Of a stretch of 64,000 nucleotides of DNA, positions 22,831 through 32,449 are shown piece by piece. The stretch spans positions 49,022 to 113,021 of the forward strand of contig JAKCOZ010000606.1 of NCBI GenBank assembly GCA_022605955.1, written 5' to 3'. The notes beneath the pieces were generated by a model. It was not told the DNA's origin, made no database searches, and saw only the letters and a list, made by a program, of their open reading frames with translations. A program made the position numbers and the translations under genes. Origin of the DNA: Rallus limicola (taxonomy: Eukaryota; Chordata; Aves; Gruiformes; Rallidae). How positions within the stretch are numbered: the first letter of the stretch is position 1; each line of letters starts with the position of its first letter.

Positions 22831-23119
22831 CGTGATGCCTGGTGAGCACTGAGCCTGGCGTGTGCCGTGACGCCCCACGACATGTGCCACGACACCGAGT
22901 GACAAAGCCACCCGGCGCATGCGGTGACACCGGGTGACCAAAGCCACCCCAACCTGCAAAATCAGGTGACCCCTGAGCCAACCCCACACCGTGACACCGT
23001 GTGAGCAGCCTGCCCGGCGCATGTCGTGACACTGAACGACCGCAGCCATCCCCATGCCGGGGGTCACGGGCATGGCAGTGCCCCGTCCCCATCACCCGTG
23101 TGACGCCGTGGGGCAGAAC

Positions 23120-24292
23120 ATGGCCCCGGGGAGCATTGGGGGGCGAGGGACCCCGCTGCCGCCGCCGCCACTGCTGCTGGCACTGGTGCTGCTGGCACCC
23201 TGGGGGTCTGCGGGCGGGAGCTGCCCCCCGCGCTGCGTCTGCGCCTCCAACATCCTGAGCTGCTCGCAGGCGGTGCTGAGCTCCGTGCCGACACCTCTGC
23301 CCCGTTTCACCGCCGTCCTCGACCTCAGCCACAACAACGTCAGCCGGCTGCGCGCCGACTGGGCGCCGGGGCGCTTGGCCCACCTCCACGCCTTGCTGCT
23401 CAGCCACAACGGGCTGTCCTTCGTCTCCACCGAAGCCTTCGCCCACGTCCCCCACCTCCGGCACCTGGACCTCTCCTCTAACCGTCTGCGGGCGCTGGAG
23501 GAAAACCTCTTCAGCGACCTGACGGAGCTGGAGGTCCTCCTCCTCTACAACAACGAGATCTCCTCGGTGGATCGCACGGCCTTCGACAACCTGGGCCGCC
23601 TCCGGAAGCTTTACCTGGGGCAGAACCGCATCGCCCGCTTCCCCTTGGAGCTGCTGCGCGACGGCAGCCGCCTGCCCCAGCTCACCCTGCTCGACCTCTC
23701 GGCCAACCGCCTCCGCAGCCTGCCCGTGGGCGAGCTGCAGGCGCTGCCGGCCTGGCTGCGCGACCGCCTCTACCTGCACGGCAACCCCCTGGCCTGCGAC
23801 TGCCCGCTCTTCCAGCTGGTCGCCCGGGGCCACCGCCGCCAGTTAAGCGCCGTGCTGGACTTCCAGGAGGAGCTGCGGTGCCTCTTGCCCAACGCCCCGG
23901 CACCCGTGGGGATCCTCGCCCTGGCCGGGCGACAACCGCTCAACTGCAGCGAGGCGCGGGAAGCCGTGCAGGAAGCCCACCTGGGCGACACCGTCACCCT
24001 GAGCTGCGACACCCGGTTGCTGGGGGTACGTAACCGGTACTGGGTGACGCCGGAAGGCGACCAGGTGTCGGAGGAAGGGGGTAACGGCAGCGCCGCTCTC
24101 CTGGCCAACGGCAGCCTGCAGCTGCGGGGGCTGCGCCCCAGCGACTCCGGCACCTACACCTGTCGGGTGATGGGTCCCCTCCTCAACGAGACCCTTTACG
24201 TGGATCTGCTGGTGCACAACTTCACCCTGCACGGTCCCCACGACACCCTCAACACCGCCTACACCACGCTGGTGGGCTGCATCCTCAGCGTG
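23120..24292 (+). CDS. AMIGO1: AMIGO1, first part (ectodomain), before a frameshift
   Basis: Encodes residues 1-391 of AMIGO1, a single-pass neuronal adhesion protein that is also an auxiliary subunit of Kv2.1 potassium channels. Order of parts: signal peptide (about 1-33), LRR N-terminal cap (CPPRCVCASNILSCS from 35), leucine-rich repeats (about 60-220, with LDLSHNNVSRLR and LDLSSNRLRALE), LRR C-terminal cap (NPLACDCPLF, later LNC), one Ig domain (LSCDTRL near 294, GTYTCRVMG near 344), and the HNFTLHGPHDTLNTAYTTL juxtamembrane block. N-glycosylation sequons include NGS (322, 330) and NET (356). The ATG at 23120 gives the family-like length; an in-frame ATG at 23054 would add 22 unlikely residues. 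The frame breaks after V391 inside the membrane helix. Together with the next segment it gives about 495 aa, against 493 in human. Confidence 0.95.
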
Positions 24293-24293
24293 G

Positions 24294-24608
24294 GTGCTGG
24301 TCCTCATCTACCTGTACCTCACCCCGTGCCGCTGCTGCTGCTGCCGCGGCGCCGACAAACCGCCGGCCCCCCGAGACGACAGCATCAACTCCTCCGTCCT
24401 CAGCGCCACCCCGAACCACGCCACCGGGGTCCCCGGGGAGCCGTGTCGATCCCGCTCGGCCTCCAGCGCCGGCCCAGGGCAGAATGGCAGGTTCAAGGTG
24501 GGGGGAACCCCCCAGCCACCCCCCCGACACGGCCCCAAGGTGCAGAGGAAGGTGTCAGATCCGGATTCGGTCAGTTCCGTCTTCTCCGACACCCCCATCG
24601 TGGTGTAG
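24294..24608 (+). CDS. AMIGO1: AMIGO1, second part (membrane helix and tail), after a frameshift
   Basis: Continues the protein in the next frame: VLVLIYLYLTPCRC completes the transmembrane helix and the cytoplasmic tail runs to VSSVFSDTPIVV, the conserved AMIGO1 C terminus. The join needs removal of one G from the GGG at 24292-24294. Both sides are well conserved, so the gene is probably intact and the extra base an assembly or sequencing error. Confidence 0.93.
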   Translation: MLVLIYLYLTPCRCCCCRGADKPPAPRDDSINSSVLSATPNHATGVPGEPCRSRSASSAGPGQNGRFKVGGTPQPPPRHGPKVQRKVSDPDSVSSVFSDTPIVV

Positions 24609-24613
24609 GGGCA

Positions 24614-24641
24614 CACACACACACACACACACACACACAGC
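24614..24641. repeat. CA microsatellite in the AMIGO1 3' UTR
   Basis: About fourteen CA units start just after the AMIGO1 stop codon. Confidence 0.9.
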
Positions 24642-25450
24642 ACCGTGGGGACGGTCCCCAGTGTCCCCACTGCTGTTGAGACTTGCCCCCCAGTGGCTGC
24701 GCTGCGGGCAGGGAGGGGCAGCCTGGACCCCCACAGCCGCAGCCCCAGTTTGGGGGGGGCGACACGCCATCGCTGCCCACCTCGCCCTGGACTGACATCG
24801 CTGCTGTCCACCCGCACTGGCCTCTGCCGAGGTCACCGCCACCGCGCCGGCACCATGGGACCGTGAGGGACAAGGGGGCTCCGTGGGGGGGGACAGCGTG
24901 GCCATAGAATGGCGGGGGGGTGAGGGGGGGGGGGCACTTGCCCCATTGACCACTGGGCACCACAGGACCCTGGGTGATGGTGCCTGGACCGGCTCGGCGG
25001 GTGCCCCCCGGGAATGGCAGCACCGGGGCACCCACACGCCACGGTGCTGGGAGATGGGCCCCAGGGGGGTCCCCCCTCCCCATGGCATCCCCCACCCCAC
25101 CCCGCGCCCTCCCTGGCATGTGTACCAGACGCATGAGTCCCGCCCGGGCAGCATGTGCCACCCTGGGCAGCACTCAGTGGGGGGGCCCAGAGGGGCACCT
25201 CACCCTCCCAGGGACCCAGGGGGTGCAGCATCCCCCCGGCTCCGTGCAACCTGCAGCCGCAAACAGAGCCCCCCCCCCCCTCCCCTCCCCCAACCCACAG
25301 TGGGACCCCATGGACTCCTGCACCCCAAATGGGGGGTACCCCCCGCACCTCGCAGCCCAGCCGCCTGTGTCCCCTGTGTCACCCCCCTGGGATGCATCCC
25401 CCCCCCCCCCCTCCCCGTGCTGGCAGCTGCCCGCTGATGCCTTGGCCAAA

Positions 25451-25456
25451 AATAAA
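25451..25456 (+). promoter_or_regulatory. AMIGO1: AMIGO1 poly(A) signal
   Basis: An AATAAA hexamer in CCAAAAATAAACGTG lies about 840 bp after the AMIGO1 stop codon, on the right strand. It implies a 3' UTR of roughly 870 bp. Confidence 0.75.
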
Positions 25457-25924
25457 CGTGTTTCCCCATCGTACCCCTCAGCCCTCGCCCGGTTTTGGGG
25501 AGCACAGGGGGTCGTCCCCAAGATGGGGGGTGGGGGGGGTGGGTGTATCCTTCCAGGGGGGGTGTGGGATAGTGCCACCTGCGGGAACCCCCCCGGGATG
25601 GGGAGGTCAGGCAGGTGGCAGCGGGGTCAGGCTGAGCCAGGGCCCGCACTGCCCCCCCCCAATCCCCAGCTGCGGAGGGGGCACAGGGGGGGAGGGGAGG
25701 GGCTCACCTGGGCACCCCCCCAAATGCACCCACCCCGAAGCCCAGCCTGCCCCCCATGCCAGCCCCCTGCTCATCCCCCCCAGCCACCCCAAACCCCGCT
25801 ATGTGTGGGGGGTGCCCCCCCCACCTCCAGCTTCCAGCGCCCCTCCCTCCCAAACGCAGGGGGGCGGGGCTGTGCCGGCGGGGGGCGGAGTTTGCGCAGG
25901 GGAGGAGGGGGGAGTATAGTGACA

Positions 25925-26310
25925 AGGGGGCGTGGCCATGTGGGCAGTGGGCGTGGCTATGCGGGGAGATGGGCGTGGTCAGATCTGCGATGGGCGGGGT
26001 TATGAGGGGACGAGGCTCTATGGGCACATGGGCGGGGCTATGCCGGGAGGTGGGCGTGGTCAGCTCGGTGATGGGCGGGGCCATACCGGCGCTGGGCGTG
26101 GTTACGATGAAAGGGGGCGTGGTCATGCCTCCGATGGGTGTGGCTATTCTGCCCGCGGGGGGTGATCAGCCGGGTATGGGCGTGGCGGCGGGGGGGGGCG
26201 TGACCAGCCCGACGATGGGCGTGGCCAGCCTGATGATGGGCGTGGCCAGCCTGATGATGGGCGTTGCTCTGCGGGGAAGTGGGCGTGGCCACCGAAGCCG
26301 TGGGGCGTGG
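25925..26310. repeat. Array of GGGCGTGG (KLF/SP-type) boxes
   Basis: About seventeen GGGCGTGG, GGGCGGGG or close variants recur every 20-25 bp, often as GATGGGCGTGGCCAGCCTGAT. Spacer sequence varies more than the box. On the minus strand the box reads CCACGCCC, a known KLF/SP recognition word. Whether it is a regulatory cluster or only a minisatellite is not decided by sequence. Confidence 0.75.
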
Positions 26311-26560
26311 CCTGCTAGCACCGGGCCCCCCCATCCCTGGGGTCCCCAGGGACAAACACCCCCCCCACCCCCTCCTTCCCCCCCCTCCCTTCCCTGTCCC
26401 GCGGGGGTGCCCATCTCCCCCCCCACCCCACCCACCCACCCCCCTCCATTTCCCCAGGGCTCCCGCTGAGCCGGGGCTGTGCTGCCCTGTCCGTGTCCCC
26501 CCCAGCCCCTGAGACCCCCCTCCCCCAGCCCCCCCCCCCCCAACACAACGAGGAATTTTC

Positions 26561-26601
26561 TTTTTTTTTCCTTTTTCTTTTTTTTTTTTTAAAAAAAAAA
26601 A
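26561..26601. repeat. T-run/A-run hairpin
   Basis: A pyrimidine run of mostly T is followed directly by a run of eleven A, able to fold into a near-perfect A-T hairpin within otherwise GC-rich DNA. It may lie in the ATXN7L2 3' UTR. Confidence 0.7.
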
Positions 26602-27146
26602 GAAACAAAAACCCAGCCATAGTAATTCTTATAATACCCGCGGGGGGGCCCGGTGGGGGCCAGTCCTGTGCCAGGACCCCCCCCTCCGCCCCCCCCCCCC
26701 CCAGCCATGCCCCCTCCTCTCCCGGGGCTGGTTAGCGCAGCAAGGAGAAACAGAACTGAGAGTCTTGAGGTATTTTCCTGGAGGTTGGTTCGTCCTTGGT
26801 TCCTTGGGGGAGGTTGGGGGTCGGGTTTAGGGGTTTTCCCCTCTCCCCCCCCCCCCCCCCCCATCCCCCTCCACCCCCTTCATCAGTTTTTTCGGCATTT
26901 CCCAGTGGAGGGACTTGGGGGAAGAGGGGGGGGGGGGGGGTGTGACGCTCCTGTGCCCGGTGCTGGGGGGGTGTGCCCGGTGGCCCCTCTGTTAATGGGC
27001 TTTGGACTGTAGGAGAGGAGAGGTGCTGGGTCAGCTGTGGGGAGTGACCCTGGGGATGGGGGGGGGGGGGGGGGCATGGAGACCCCAGGCCCCTGCACTG
27101 GCCCCCCAGCCCAGTTAGAGTAGCCCCATGGTGTCCCCCCACCCAG

Positions 27147-27246
27147 NNNNNNNNNNNNNNNNNNNNNNNNNNNNNNNNNNNNNNNNNNNNNNNNNNNNNN
27201 NNNNNNNNNNNNNNNNNNNNNNNNNNNNNNNNNNNNNNNNNNNNNN
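27147..27246. other. Assembly gap (100 N)
   Basis: Exactly one hundred Ns, the usual placeholder for a gap of unknown size. It lies 3' of the last recognised ATXN7L2 exon, so the ATXN7L2 C terminus and perhaps other sequence may be missing. Confidence 1.
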
Positions 27247-27419
27247 CAGCCAGCGAGGGGTGAGACAGGACCCCTCACTCAAACCCCACTCCCATCCCTG
27301 CAGCCCCTCCATGCCCTAGGGAGGACAAACCCCCCCCCCTCAGGGCTGGGTGGCTTTGCACCTGGCACCCAGCAGCACCCCCAGCACCCCCTCCCCCCTC
27401 CCCAAAGCCCCCCCCTCAC

Positions 27420-27541
27420 CTCCACATGTGGGAGCTGAGGTGCCTCTCCAGCATGGAGCCCAGCGCCGAGCAGAACCGGTCCAGCCGCCGGTTGAAGACG
27501 TAGCAGCCTGGACTGACCAGGCGGCTCCCGAAGGTGCAAAA
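27420..27541 (-). CDS. ATXN7L2: ATXN7L2 exon 9 (FCTFGSRLVSPGCYVF region)
   Basis: Encodes FCTFGSRLVSPGCYVFNRRL and on to LSSHMW, a block conserved in the ataxin-7-like family. Acceptor CCCCAG and donor AG/GTGAGG are present. The phase does not fit exon 8: one extra base is needed at the junction (TTTTGC at 27537-27541) to reach the conserved frame. The next exon (human KKIPP and onward) was not found and may be in the adjacent gap. Confidence 0.88.
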
Positions 27542-27699
27542 CTGGGGGGGGGGGCCACACACCACACAACCTGGTCAGTATGGCCCCCCCCAAGCCACTC
27601 CCCCCCCCCCACTCATGTATCCCACCCGGCACGGGGGATACAGCCGGGTGGGCTCACCTTGGGTCCCCAACCCACCCCCAGGGCCCATCACTCACTCAC

Positions 27700-27880
27700 C
27701 GCTTGGGCCGTGGAGGGTGCGTGGGGGGGCGGGGGGGCTCTTCGCCCCCCTCTTCCTCGCTCTCCTCGCTCGACACCCGGCTGCCCCCCTTGGGCAGAGG
27801 GAAGGGGAACACCCCTGTACCCCCCTCTCCGGAGGCGGCTGGCGCATCCTCAGGGTCACTTGTCAGAGGAAAGCCGTGCC
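27700..27880 (-). CDS. ATXN7L2: ATXN7L2 exon 8 (acidic SSEESEEE region)
   Basis: Encodes SDPEDAPAASGEGGTGVFPF, then PLPKGGSRVSSEESEEEGGE, matching the human VFPF-like and SSEESEEEG segment. Donor is GTGAGTGAG. The acceptor CGGTGCAG follows a run of about twenty C. The phase from exon 7 does not match directly, so either a small exon is missing or a base is wrong near the poly-C tract. Confidence 0.78.
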
Positions 27881-28020
27881 CTGCACCGGGGGGGGGGGGG
27901 GGGGGTGTGTGTGTGAGATTTTTTGGGGTGCCTGATAATGGAGAGGGGGGGGGGGGTAGGGTAGGGGGTGTCCTCCCTGCCCCCCATCACCCAGACACCA
28001 TGATCCTCACCTGGGGAGCA

Positions 28021-28242
28021 GGCAGTGGGAGTGGGGTGGCTTCACTCGGCAGGGAGAGGTGCTGGGGGGGGCCGGTAAGGGGCTGTGGCCAGCGAGGAGG
28101 GGTCCTGCTGGGGAGGGGGGCAGCGGTTCCTTCCCGGGGGGGGCTCCTCTCCTTGCGGGAACTGGCTTTCAGCTCAGCCACCAGCACGTCAAAGTCCTTG
28201 GCCCGACCCCTGCACCTCGCGGCGCTGGTGAACCGAGTGGAT
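28021..28242 (-). CDS. ATXN7L2: ATXN7L2 exon 7 (end of SCA7 domain), frameshifted
   Basis: Starts IHSVHQRREVQG, completing the SCA7 zinc-binding domain, then continues in another frame as RAKDFDVLVAELKASSRKER. The break is an extra G in the GGGG corresponding to 28207-28210. Splice sites (GGGCACAG acceptor, CAG/GTGAGG donor) are intact. Confidence 0.9.
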
Positions 28243-28343
28243 CTGTGCCCAGTGACAGCGGGGAGGGGGGGTCAGAGAGCACCCACCGGGACACCCCCCC
28301 CCCCCCAAAAAAAAACCTCCCTCCCTCCCTGGCACCCCGCTAC

Positions 28344-28426
28344 CTTGCAGGTGAGGAGGCGGGTGCAGATCTTCTTGGTGTCGGGGTTCAGCACCCCACA
28401 CTGCCTGTTCAGGTCGCACTCCTTGC
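28344..28426 (-). CDS. ATXN7L2: ATXN7L2 exon 6 (SCA7 zinc site)
   Basis: Encodes KECDLNRQCGVLNPDTKKIC then TRLLTCK. Together with the first residues of exon 7 this gives C-X10-C-X5-C-X2-H, the SCA7 domain zinc signature of ataxin-7 proteins, which binds nucleosomes in the SAGA deubiquitinase module. It is 83 bp with clean splice sites and no lesion. Confidence 0.95.
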
Positions 28427-29296
28427 CTGTGGGCAGAGGAAGGCAGCGGGATGCTGGGGGGAGCGGGGGGGGGATAGCCAGGGGGTGCCCCCCCCCCTTC
28501 CATATTGATGGAGGGGTAGGGGGGAGCAGGTGTTTTGCCCCCACCCTCGCCATGTCTGCCCACTGCTGATGGCAGGATGGGAGTGGTGGCACTGGGGGGG
28601 GGTCTCCAGTAGTTGCTGGCGGGGGCGGGGGGGAAACATGGCCTCACCAGGATGACCACCAGCTAACTGGGGGAGGGGGGAGCTCTGTGGGGGTCACCCC
28701 CTCCTCAGAGCGAGGGGCCGCAGCATCCCCCTCCAGCAAGGCAATGGGGCTGGGGGAAGGGAGCTGCTGCCTCCTTCCCCCCCCCCTTCACCCCTTTCCC
28801 AGGGTGATCCCCCCCCCCAATTTCACCCCCAGGCCTGGGCTGTGCTAATGGCATCGCCTGGCAGACCCCGCGGCATCAACCCCACTCCCGATCTGGGACA
28901 CACACACGGGGGGGGAGGGGGGGGGGATATGAGGGGTGGGGGAAGGGGTGAGGAGGAGGAGGATGGGGTGAGGGGGTGGGGGGGGGGTTCAACCCTGGCT
29001 CACGCTCTTGCCGCACTCCGCCACCGCCGTTCCTCCGGGGCAGCAGCCGGCACCGCGGGCAGAGGCCCGGAACCTGCCGGGTGAACGGAGCTGCGGTCAG
29101 GGCACGGCTCCTCCGGAGGGCAGGAGCAGCGCCGGGAAGATGCCCCCCCCCCCCCCCCCCTTCTTTGGTACCTACCCCGCTGCCAGACCCGGCTGCCCAA
29201 ATAACGGGGAACCGGGACACGGTGCCGCACGTGGGGCACCGAATCTGCTGCCCCCACCCCGTCGCCGGCAAGGAAAGGGGGGGGACGGGGACTCAC

Positions 29297-29581
29297 GCGC
29301 CAACTTCTTGTGGATCTGGGGGGTGGCTTGGAAGCACCCGTGTCCTTCTCCCCCGGGGCCGGTGTGCTCTCCGGTTTGCACCCCGGGCCATCGGCGGGCA
29401 TCGCCGAATCCCCCCCGACCCCGGCCGACACCGGGGGCTCTTTCGGCACCGCGGCGGTGGCGGGTTTCCCCATGGGTTCCTTGGTGTTGGTGGGTACGGC
29501 TTTGGGGGGCACCTTGATCCCGTGCCCGTCCGGTTTGGGGATGCTGGAATCTTCTCCAGGTTGACCACGGGCACGAACAAG
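29297..29581 (-). CDS. ATXN7L2: ATXN7L2 exon 5 (linker), two frameshifts
   Basis: Starts LFVPVVNLEKI in phase with exon 4, switches frame to read SIPKPDGHGIKVPPKAVPTN and on to GASKPPP, then switches again to QIHKKLAR in phase with exon 6. The switches map to GG at 29546-29547 (one base missing) and the G-run at 29318-29323 (one base missing). No stop codon interrupts the conserved frame between the shifts, and both splice sites are intact. Confidence 0.87.
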
Positions 29582-29674
29582 CTGGGGGAGAGAATTTGGG
29601 GAGGGGGGTTGAGGGGGTCACAGAGCGGCATCCCGGGGGGGGCAGTGGGGAGAGCCGCCCGTCCCGGCGCTCAC

Positions 29675-29871
29675 CAGAGGTTGTTGTCCTTGTCTGGCCG
29701 CTCGGGAAGGGGCTGGACTCTCCCACGGGCACCGGGAGACTTTTCCCTCAGCGCCTTGGCCGTGCCGGGGGTCCCGCCGGCCGCCGGCTGCCCGTTGACG
29801 GTGACGTGGCACTTGGTGGCGGGTGGCGGCGGCGCGGGCGTACAGCTTGCTGAGCGGGCCGTGGCGGCGTT
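29675..29871 (-). CDS. ATXN7L2: ATXN7L2 exon 4, one frameshift
   Basis: Starts RRHGPLSKLYAR in phase with exon 3 (human RRHGPLSKLYGR), then must change frame to read KCHVTVNGQPAAGGTPGTAK and on to PDKDNNLC, again human-like. One extra base lies in the ACCCGCCACC stretch, most likely the GGG at 29821-29823. Both splice sites are good. Confidence 0.9.
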
Positions 29872-30029
29872 CTGCTGGGACAGGGGTGGGAGGGGGGGGT
29901 GGGTTTGGAGAGGGTGGGGGGAAGCCTGGAGTTAGCCCACACCGGGGGTCCCACCGCTGTGAGAACCCCAACACCAGGCTGCACCGGCACAGCCAGAGCC
30001 GGCTGCCTTCCCGTGTCCCTCCTGCTGCT

Positions 30030-30900
30030 GGAGGGATGCGGTGGTGGGGGGGATGCAGTGGTGGGGGGGATGCCGTGGTGGGGGGTGCGCTGTGGTGGGG
30101 GGGATGCCATGGTGGGAGGGATGCCATGGTGGGGGGGGGGATGCCATGGTGGGGGGGGATGCCATGGTGGGGGGGATGCCATGGTGGGGGGGGATGCCAT
30201 GGTGGGGGGGGGATGCCATGGTGGAGGGGACACCATGGTGGAAGGGATGCTGTGGTGGGGGGACGCCATGGTGGGGGGGATGCCATGGTGAGGGGGATGT
30301 CATGGTGGGGGAGACACCATGGTGGGGGGACACCATGGTGGGGGGGACGCCATGGTGGGGGGGATGCCATGGTGGGGGGGACACTGTGGTGGGGGGGATG
30401 CCATGGTGGGGGGACACACCATGGTGGGGGGGACACTGTGGTGGGGGGGATGCCATGGTGGGAGGGACACCATAGTGGGGGGGGACAGCATGGTGGGAGG
30501 GATGCTGTGGTGGGGGGACGCCATGGTGGGGGGGATGTCATGGTGGGGGGGACACCATGGTGGGAGGGACACCATGGTGGAGGGGATGCCATGGTGGGGG
30601 GAGACGCCATGGTGGGGGGGACACTGGGGTGGGGGGGATGCCATGGTGGGGGGAGACGCCATGGTGGGGGGGACACTGTGGTAGGGGGGATGCCATGGTG
30701 TGGGGGGACACCGTGGTGGGGGGGGATGCCATGGTAGGGGGATACCACGGTGGGAGGGACGCCATGGTGGGGGGATGCTGTGGTGGGGGGATGCCGTGGT
30801 GGGGGATCCCATGGGGATGCCGCCGCCGTGATGGGGACAACGCCATGGTGAGGGGGGGGGGGGATGCCATGAGGGGGGGGGGGGGGATGCCATGGTAGGG
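30030..30900. repeat. GCCATGGTGGGGGG minisatellite in ATXN7L2 intron 3
   Basis: About fifty units of a 16-20 bp repeat, core GATGCCATGGTGGGGGG, fill nearly the whole intron and end about 35 bp from exon 3. The plus strand is rich in G-runs with quadruplex potential. It produces very long open frames on both strands that are not genes. Confidence 0.95.
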
Positions 30901-30934
30901 GGGAACCGTAGGCAGCCCCCCACCCCACGCTCAC

Positions 30935-31039
30935 CGCAGTGCTTCTGGAAGGCCTGGGGCTTCACCACCTGGCTGCAGTGGTTGCAAACCACCAGGTAGA
31001 ACTCGTCGTGTGCCGGGCAGTGGCCAAAGATGCTCATGT
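30935..31039 (-). CDS. ATXN7L2: ATXN7L2 exon 3 (N-terminal zinc-finger region)
   Basis: Encodes [20 protein letters not shown] then [15 protein letters not shown], almost identical to human. With ERRH in exon 4 it forms the Cys/His zinc-binding motif conserved in ATXN7, ATXN7L1 and ATXN7L2. 105 bp with normal splice sites and no lesion. Confidence 0.96.
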
Positions 31040-31144
31040 CTGGGGTGGGGAGAGCGCGGTGAGCGGCGCCGCAGGGCGGGAAGGGGCGCGGAGCCCCGGA
31101 ACGCTGGGGGGGGGGGAGGGGTCTCCCCAAAGGAGGCACCTTAC

Positions 31145-31219
31145 CTTCCTTGATCAGGGTCATGGCGTCCAGTTTCTTGCCACCGCTCTTCCCGCTCTCC
31201 TCCAGCTCCGACCCTGATC
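31145..31219 (-). CDS. ATXN7L2: ATXN7L2 exon 2
   Basis: Encodes [20 protein letters not shown] then LIKE, matching human [20 protein letters not shown]. It is 75 bp; phases agree with exons 1 and 3. Confidence 0.95.
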
Positions 31220-31397
31220 CTGCCGGAGACAAAACCCTGTCACCAGCGGCCGGCGCGGTGACGCTCCCGGTGTCCCCCGGCTGCTGAGCCCTCGCAGGAT
31301 GGCACCACCGCTCCCAGCCACCAGACCACACTGGCACTCCAGGAACAATTAAACCACCTACAATTAGCCCCAAGGGATGGATGTGTCCTGGCACGAG

Positions 31398-31505
31398 GGT
31401 CAGTGGCACAGCGAGGGTTGGTGGCACAGCGAGGGTTGGTGGCACAGCGAGGGGTGGGTGGCACAGCGAGGGTCAGTGGCACAGCGAGGGTCAGTGGCAC
31501 AGTGT
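31398..31505. repeat. Short minisatellite, GGCACAGCGAGGGT units
   Basis: Six to seven units of about 18-20 bp (GTTGGTGGCACAGCGAGG) in ATXN7L2 intron 1. Confidence 0.9.
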
Positions 31506-31739
31506 GCCCATCACCTGCGAGGGCCCTGCCCCGCTGCCCCGTGCCAGTGGGCTCTGAGTGCCCGGGGGATGGCCCTGTCTGGACTAGGACGTGTCCAGGC
31601 TCAGCCCTGGGGACACCTCAGGGGTGCACAGCCGTGTCCTCACCAGCCGTGCCAGGCGGGTGTCCGGCCCCAGCGGCTGCGCCAGCTCTGCGGCACAGGA
31701 ACTGGTGTTCACTGGGTGATGGTGGCCTTGCCAGCTGAG

Positions 31740-32120
31740 GCATACTGGGCACCCAGTGCCATCCTGCCTTGTGATACTGGGCACCCAGTGCTGTCCGGCT
31801 GTGCCATGCTGGGGGCCCAGTGCCACCCCACAATGTGACAGCGGGCGCCCAGTGCTGTCTGGCTGTGCCATTCCGGGTACCCAGTGCCACCCCTCAATGT
31901 GACACTGGGCACCCAGTGCCACTCCGCACTGCGATACTGGCTGCCCAATGGTGTCCAGCTGTGCCCAGTCAATGCCCAGTCCAATCAGGCTGGGCCATAC
32001 TGGGTGCCCAGTCCTGTCTGTCCATGCCATGCTGGGTGCCCAGCTGTGCCCAGCCCCATCCAGCCGTGCTGGGAGCCCACACTGTGCCCACCAGTGCCAC
32101 CCAGTCGTGATATGGGGCAC
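31740..32120. repeat. Degenerate minisatellite, ACTGGGCACCCAGTG units
   Basis: A degenerate array with units of roughly 30-40 bp, each containing the imperfect palindrome CTGGGCACCCAGTG, in ATXN7L2 intron 1. Confidence 0.85.
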
Positions 32121-32449
32121 TGGTGGGGCAGTGCCCACCCCGGGGTGCAGAGGTTCCCCAGGATGGGCAGCCCCGGTTCCCAGTGCCAGGCACCCCGGTA
32201 CGCAGGATGTGATGCCCGGTTGCCATCCCGGGGTCTCCGGTACCCACCACCGGTCCCTGGCCTGGGTCACCCGGTGCCCGGTTGGGGCTGATAGCGGGTA
32301 GCCCAACTGGGTTCCCAGTTTTGAGCTACCCAGTTCCCGGGCCGGGCTGCCCAGCGCTCATCGCACCCGGGGATCCCAACCCCCCCGGTAACGGATGCCG
32401 CTCCCCCAGCCACCAGACCGGGATGCCCGGTGCGGACCCCCCCAAACCG

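Larger units (their letters stand above)
17430..23119. other. GPR61-AMIGO1 divergent intergenic region and AMIGO1 5' region
   Basis: No protein-coding gene was recognised. The region is dominated by tandem repeats at 18333, 19237, 20618, 21690 and 22265. Less repetitive islands at about 18110-18200, 18840-18920 and 19990-20330 contain AT-richer sequence with plausible transcription-factor motifs. Both neighbouring genes point away from this region. Confidence 0.7.
25460..27419. other. AMIGO1-ATXN7L2 interval; CYB561D1 not found
   Basis: This interval holds the GGGCGTGG array (25925-26310), long C and G runs, a T-run/A-run hairpin (26561-26601) and the assembly gap. The 3' end of ATXN7L2, on the minus strand, should lie here, but its last coding exon was not recognised. 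In mammals CYB561D1 sits in this place; no six-helix cytochrome b561 sequence was seen in any frame. Confidence 0.6.

Noticed and set aside
22442..23833. A 463-codon minus-strand open frame
   Set aside because: It is the antisense of AMIGO1 continued through the 31-bp minisatellite; GC-rich codon use on the sense strand leaves the antisense open.
29618..30934. A 438-codon minus-strand open frame across ATXN7L2 intron 3
   Set aside because: It is the read-through of the GCCATGG minisatellite into exon 4; splice sites on either side mark the array as intron.
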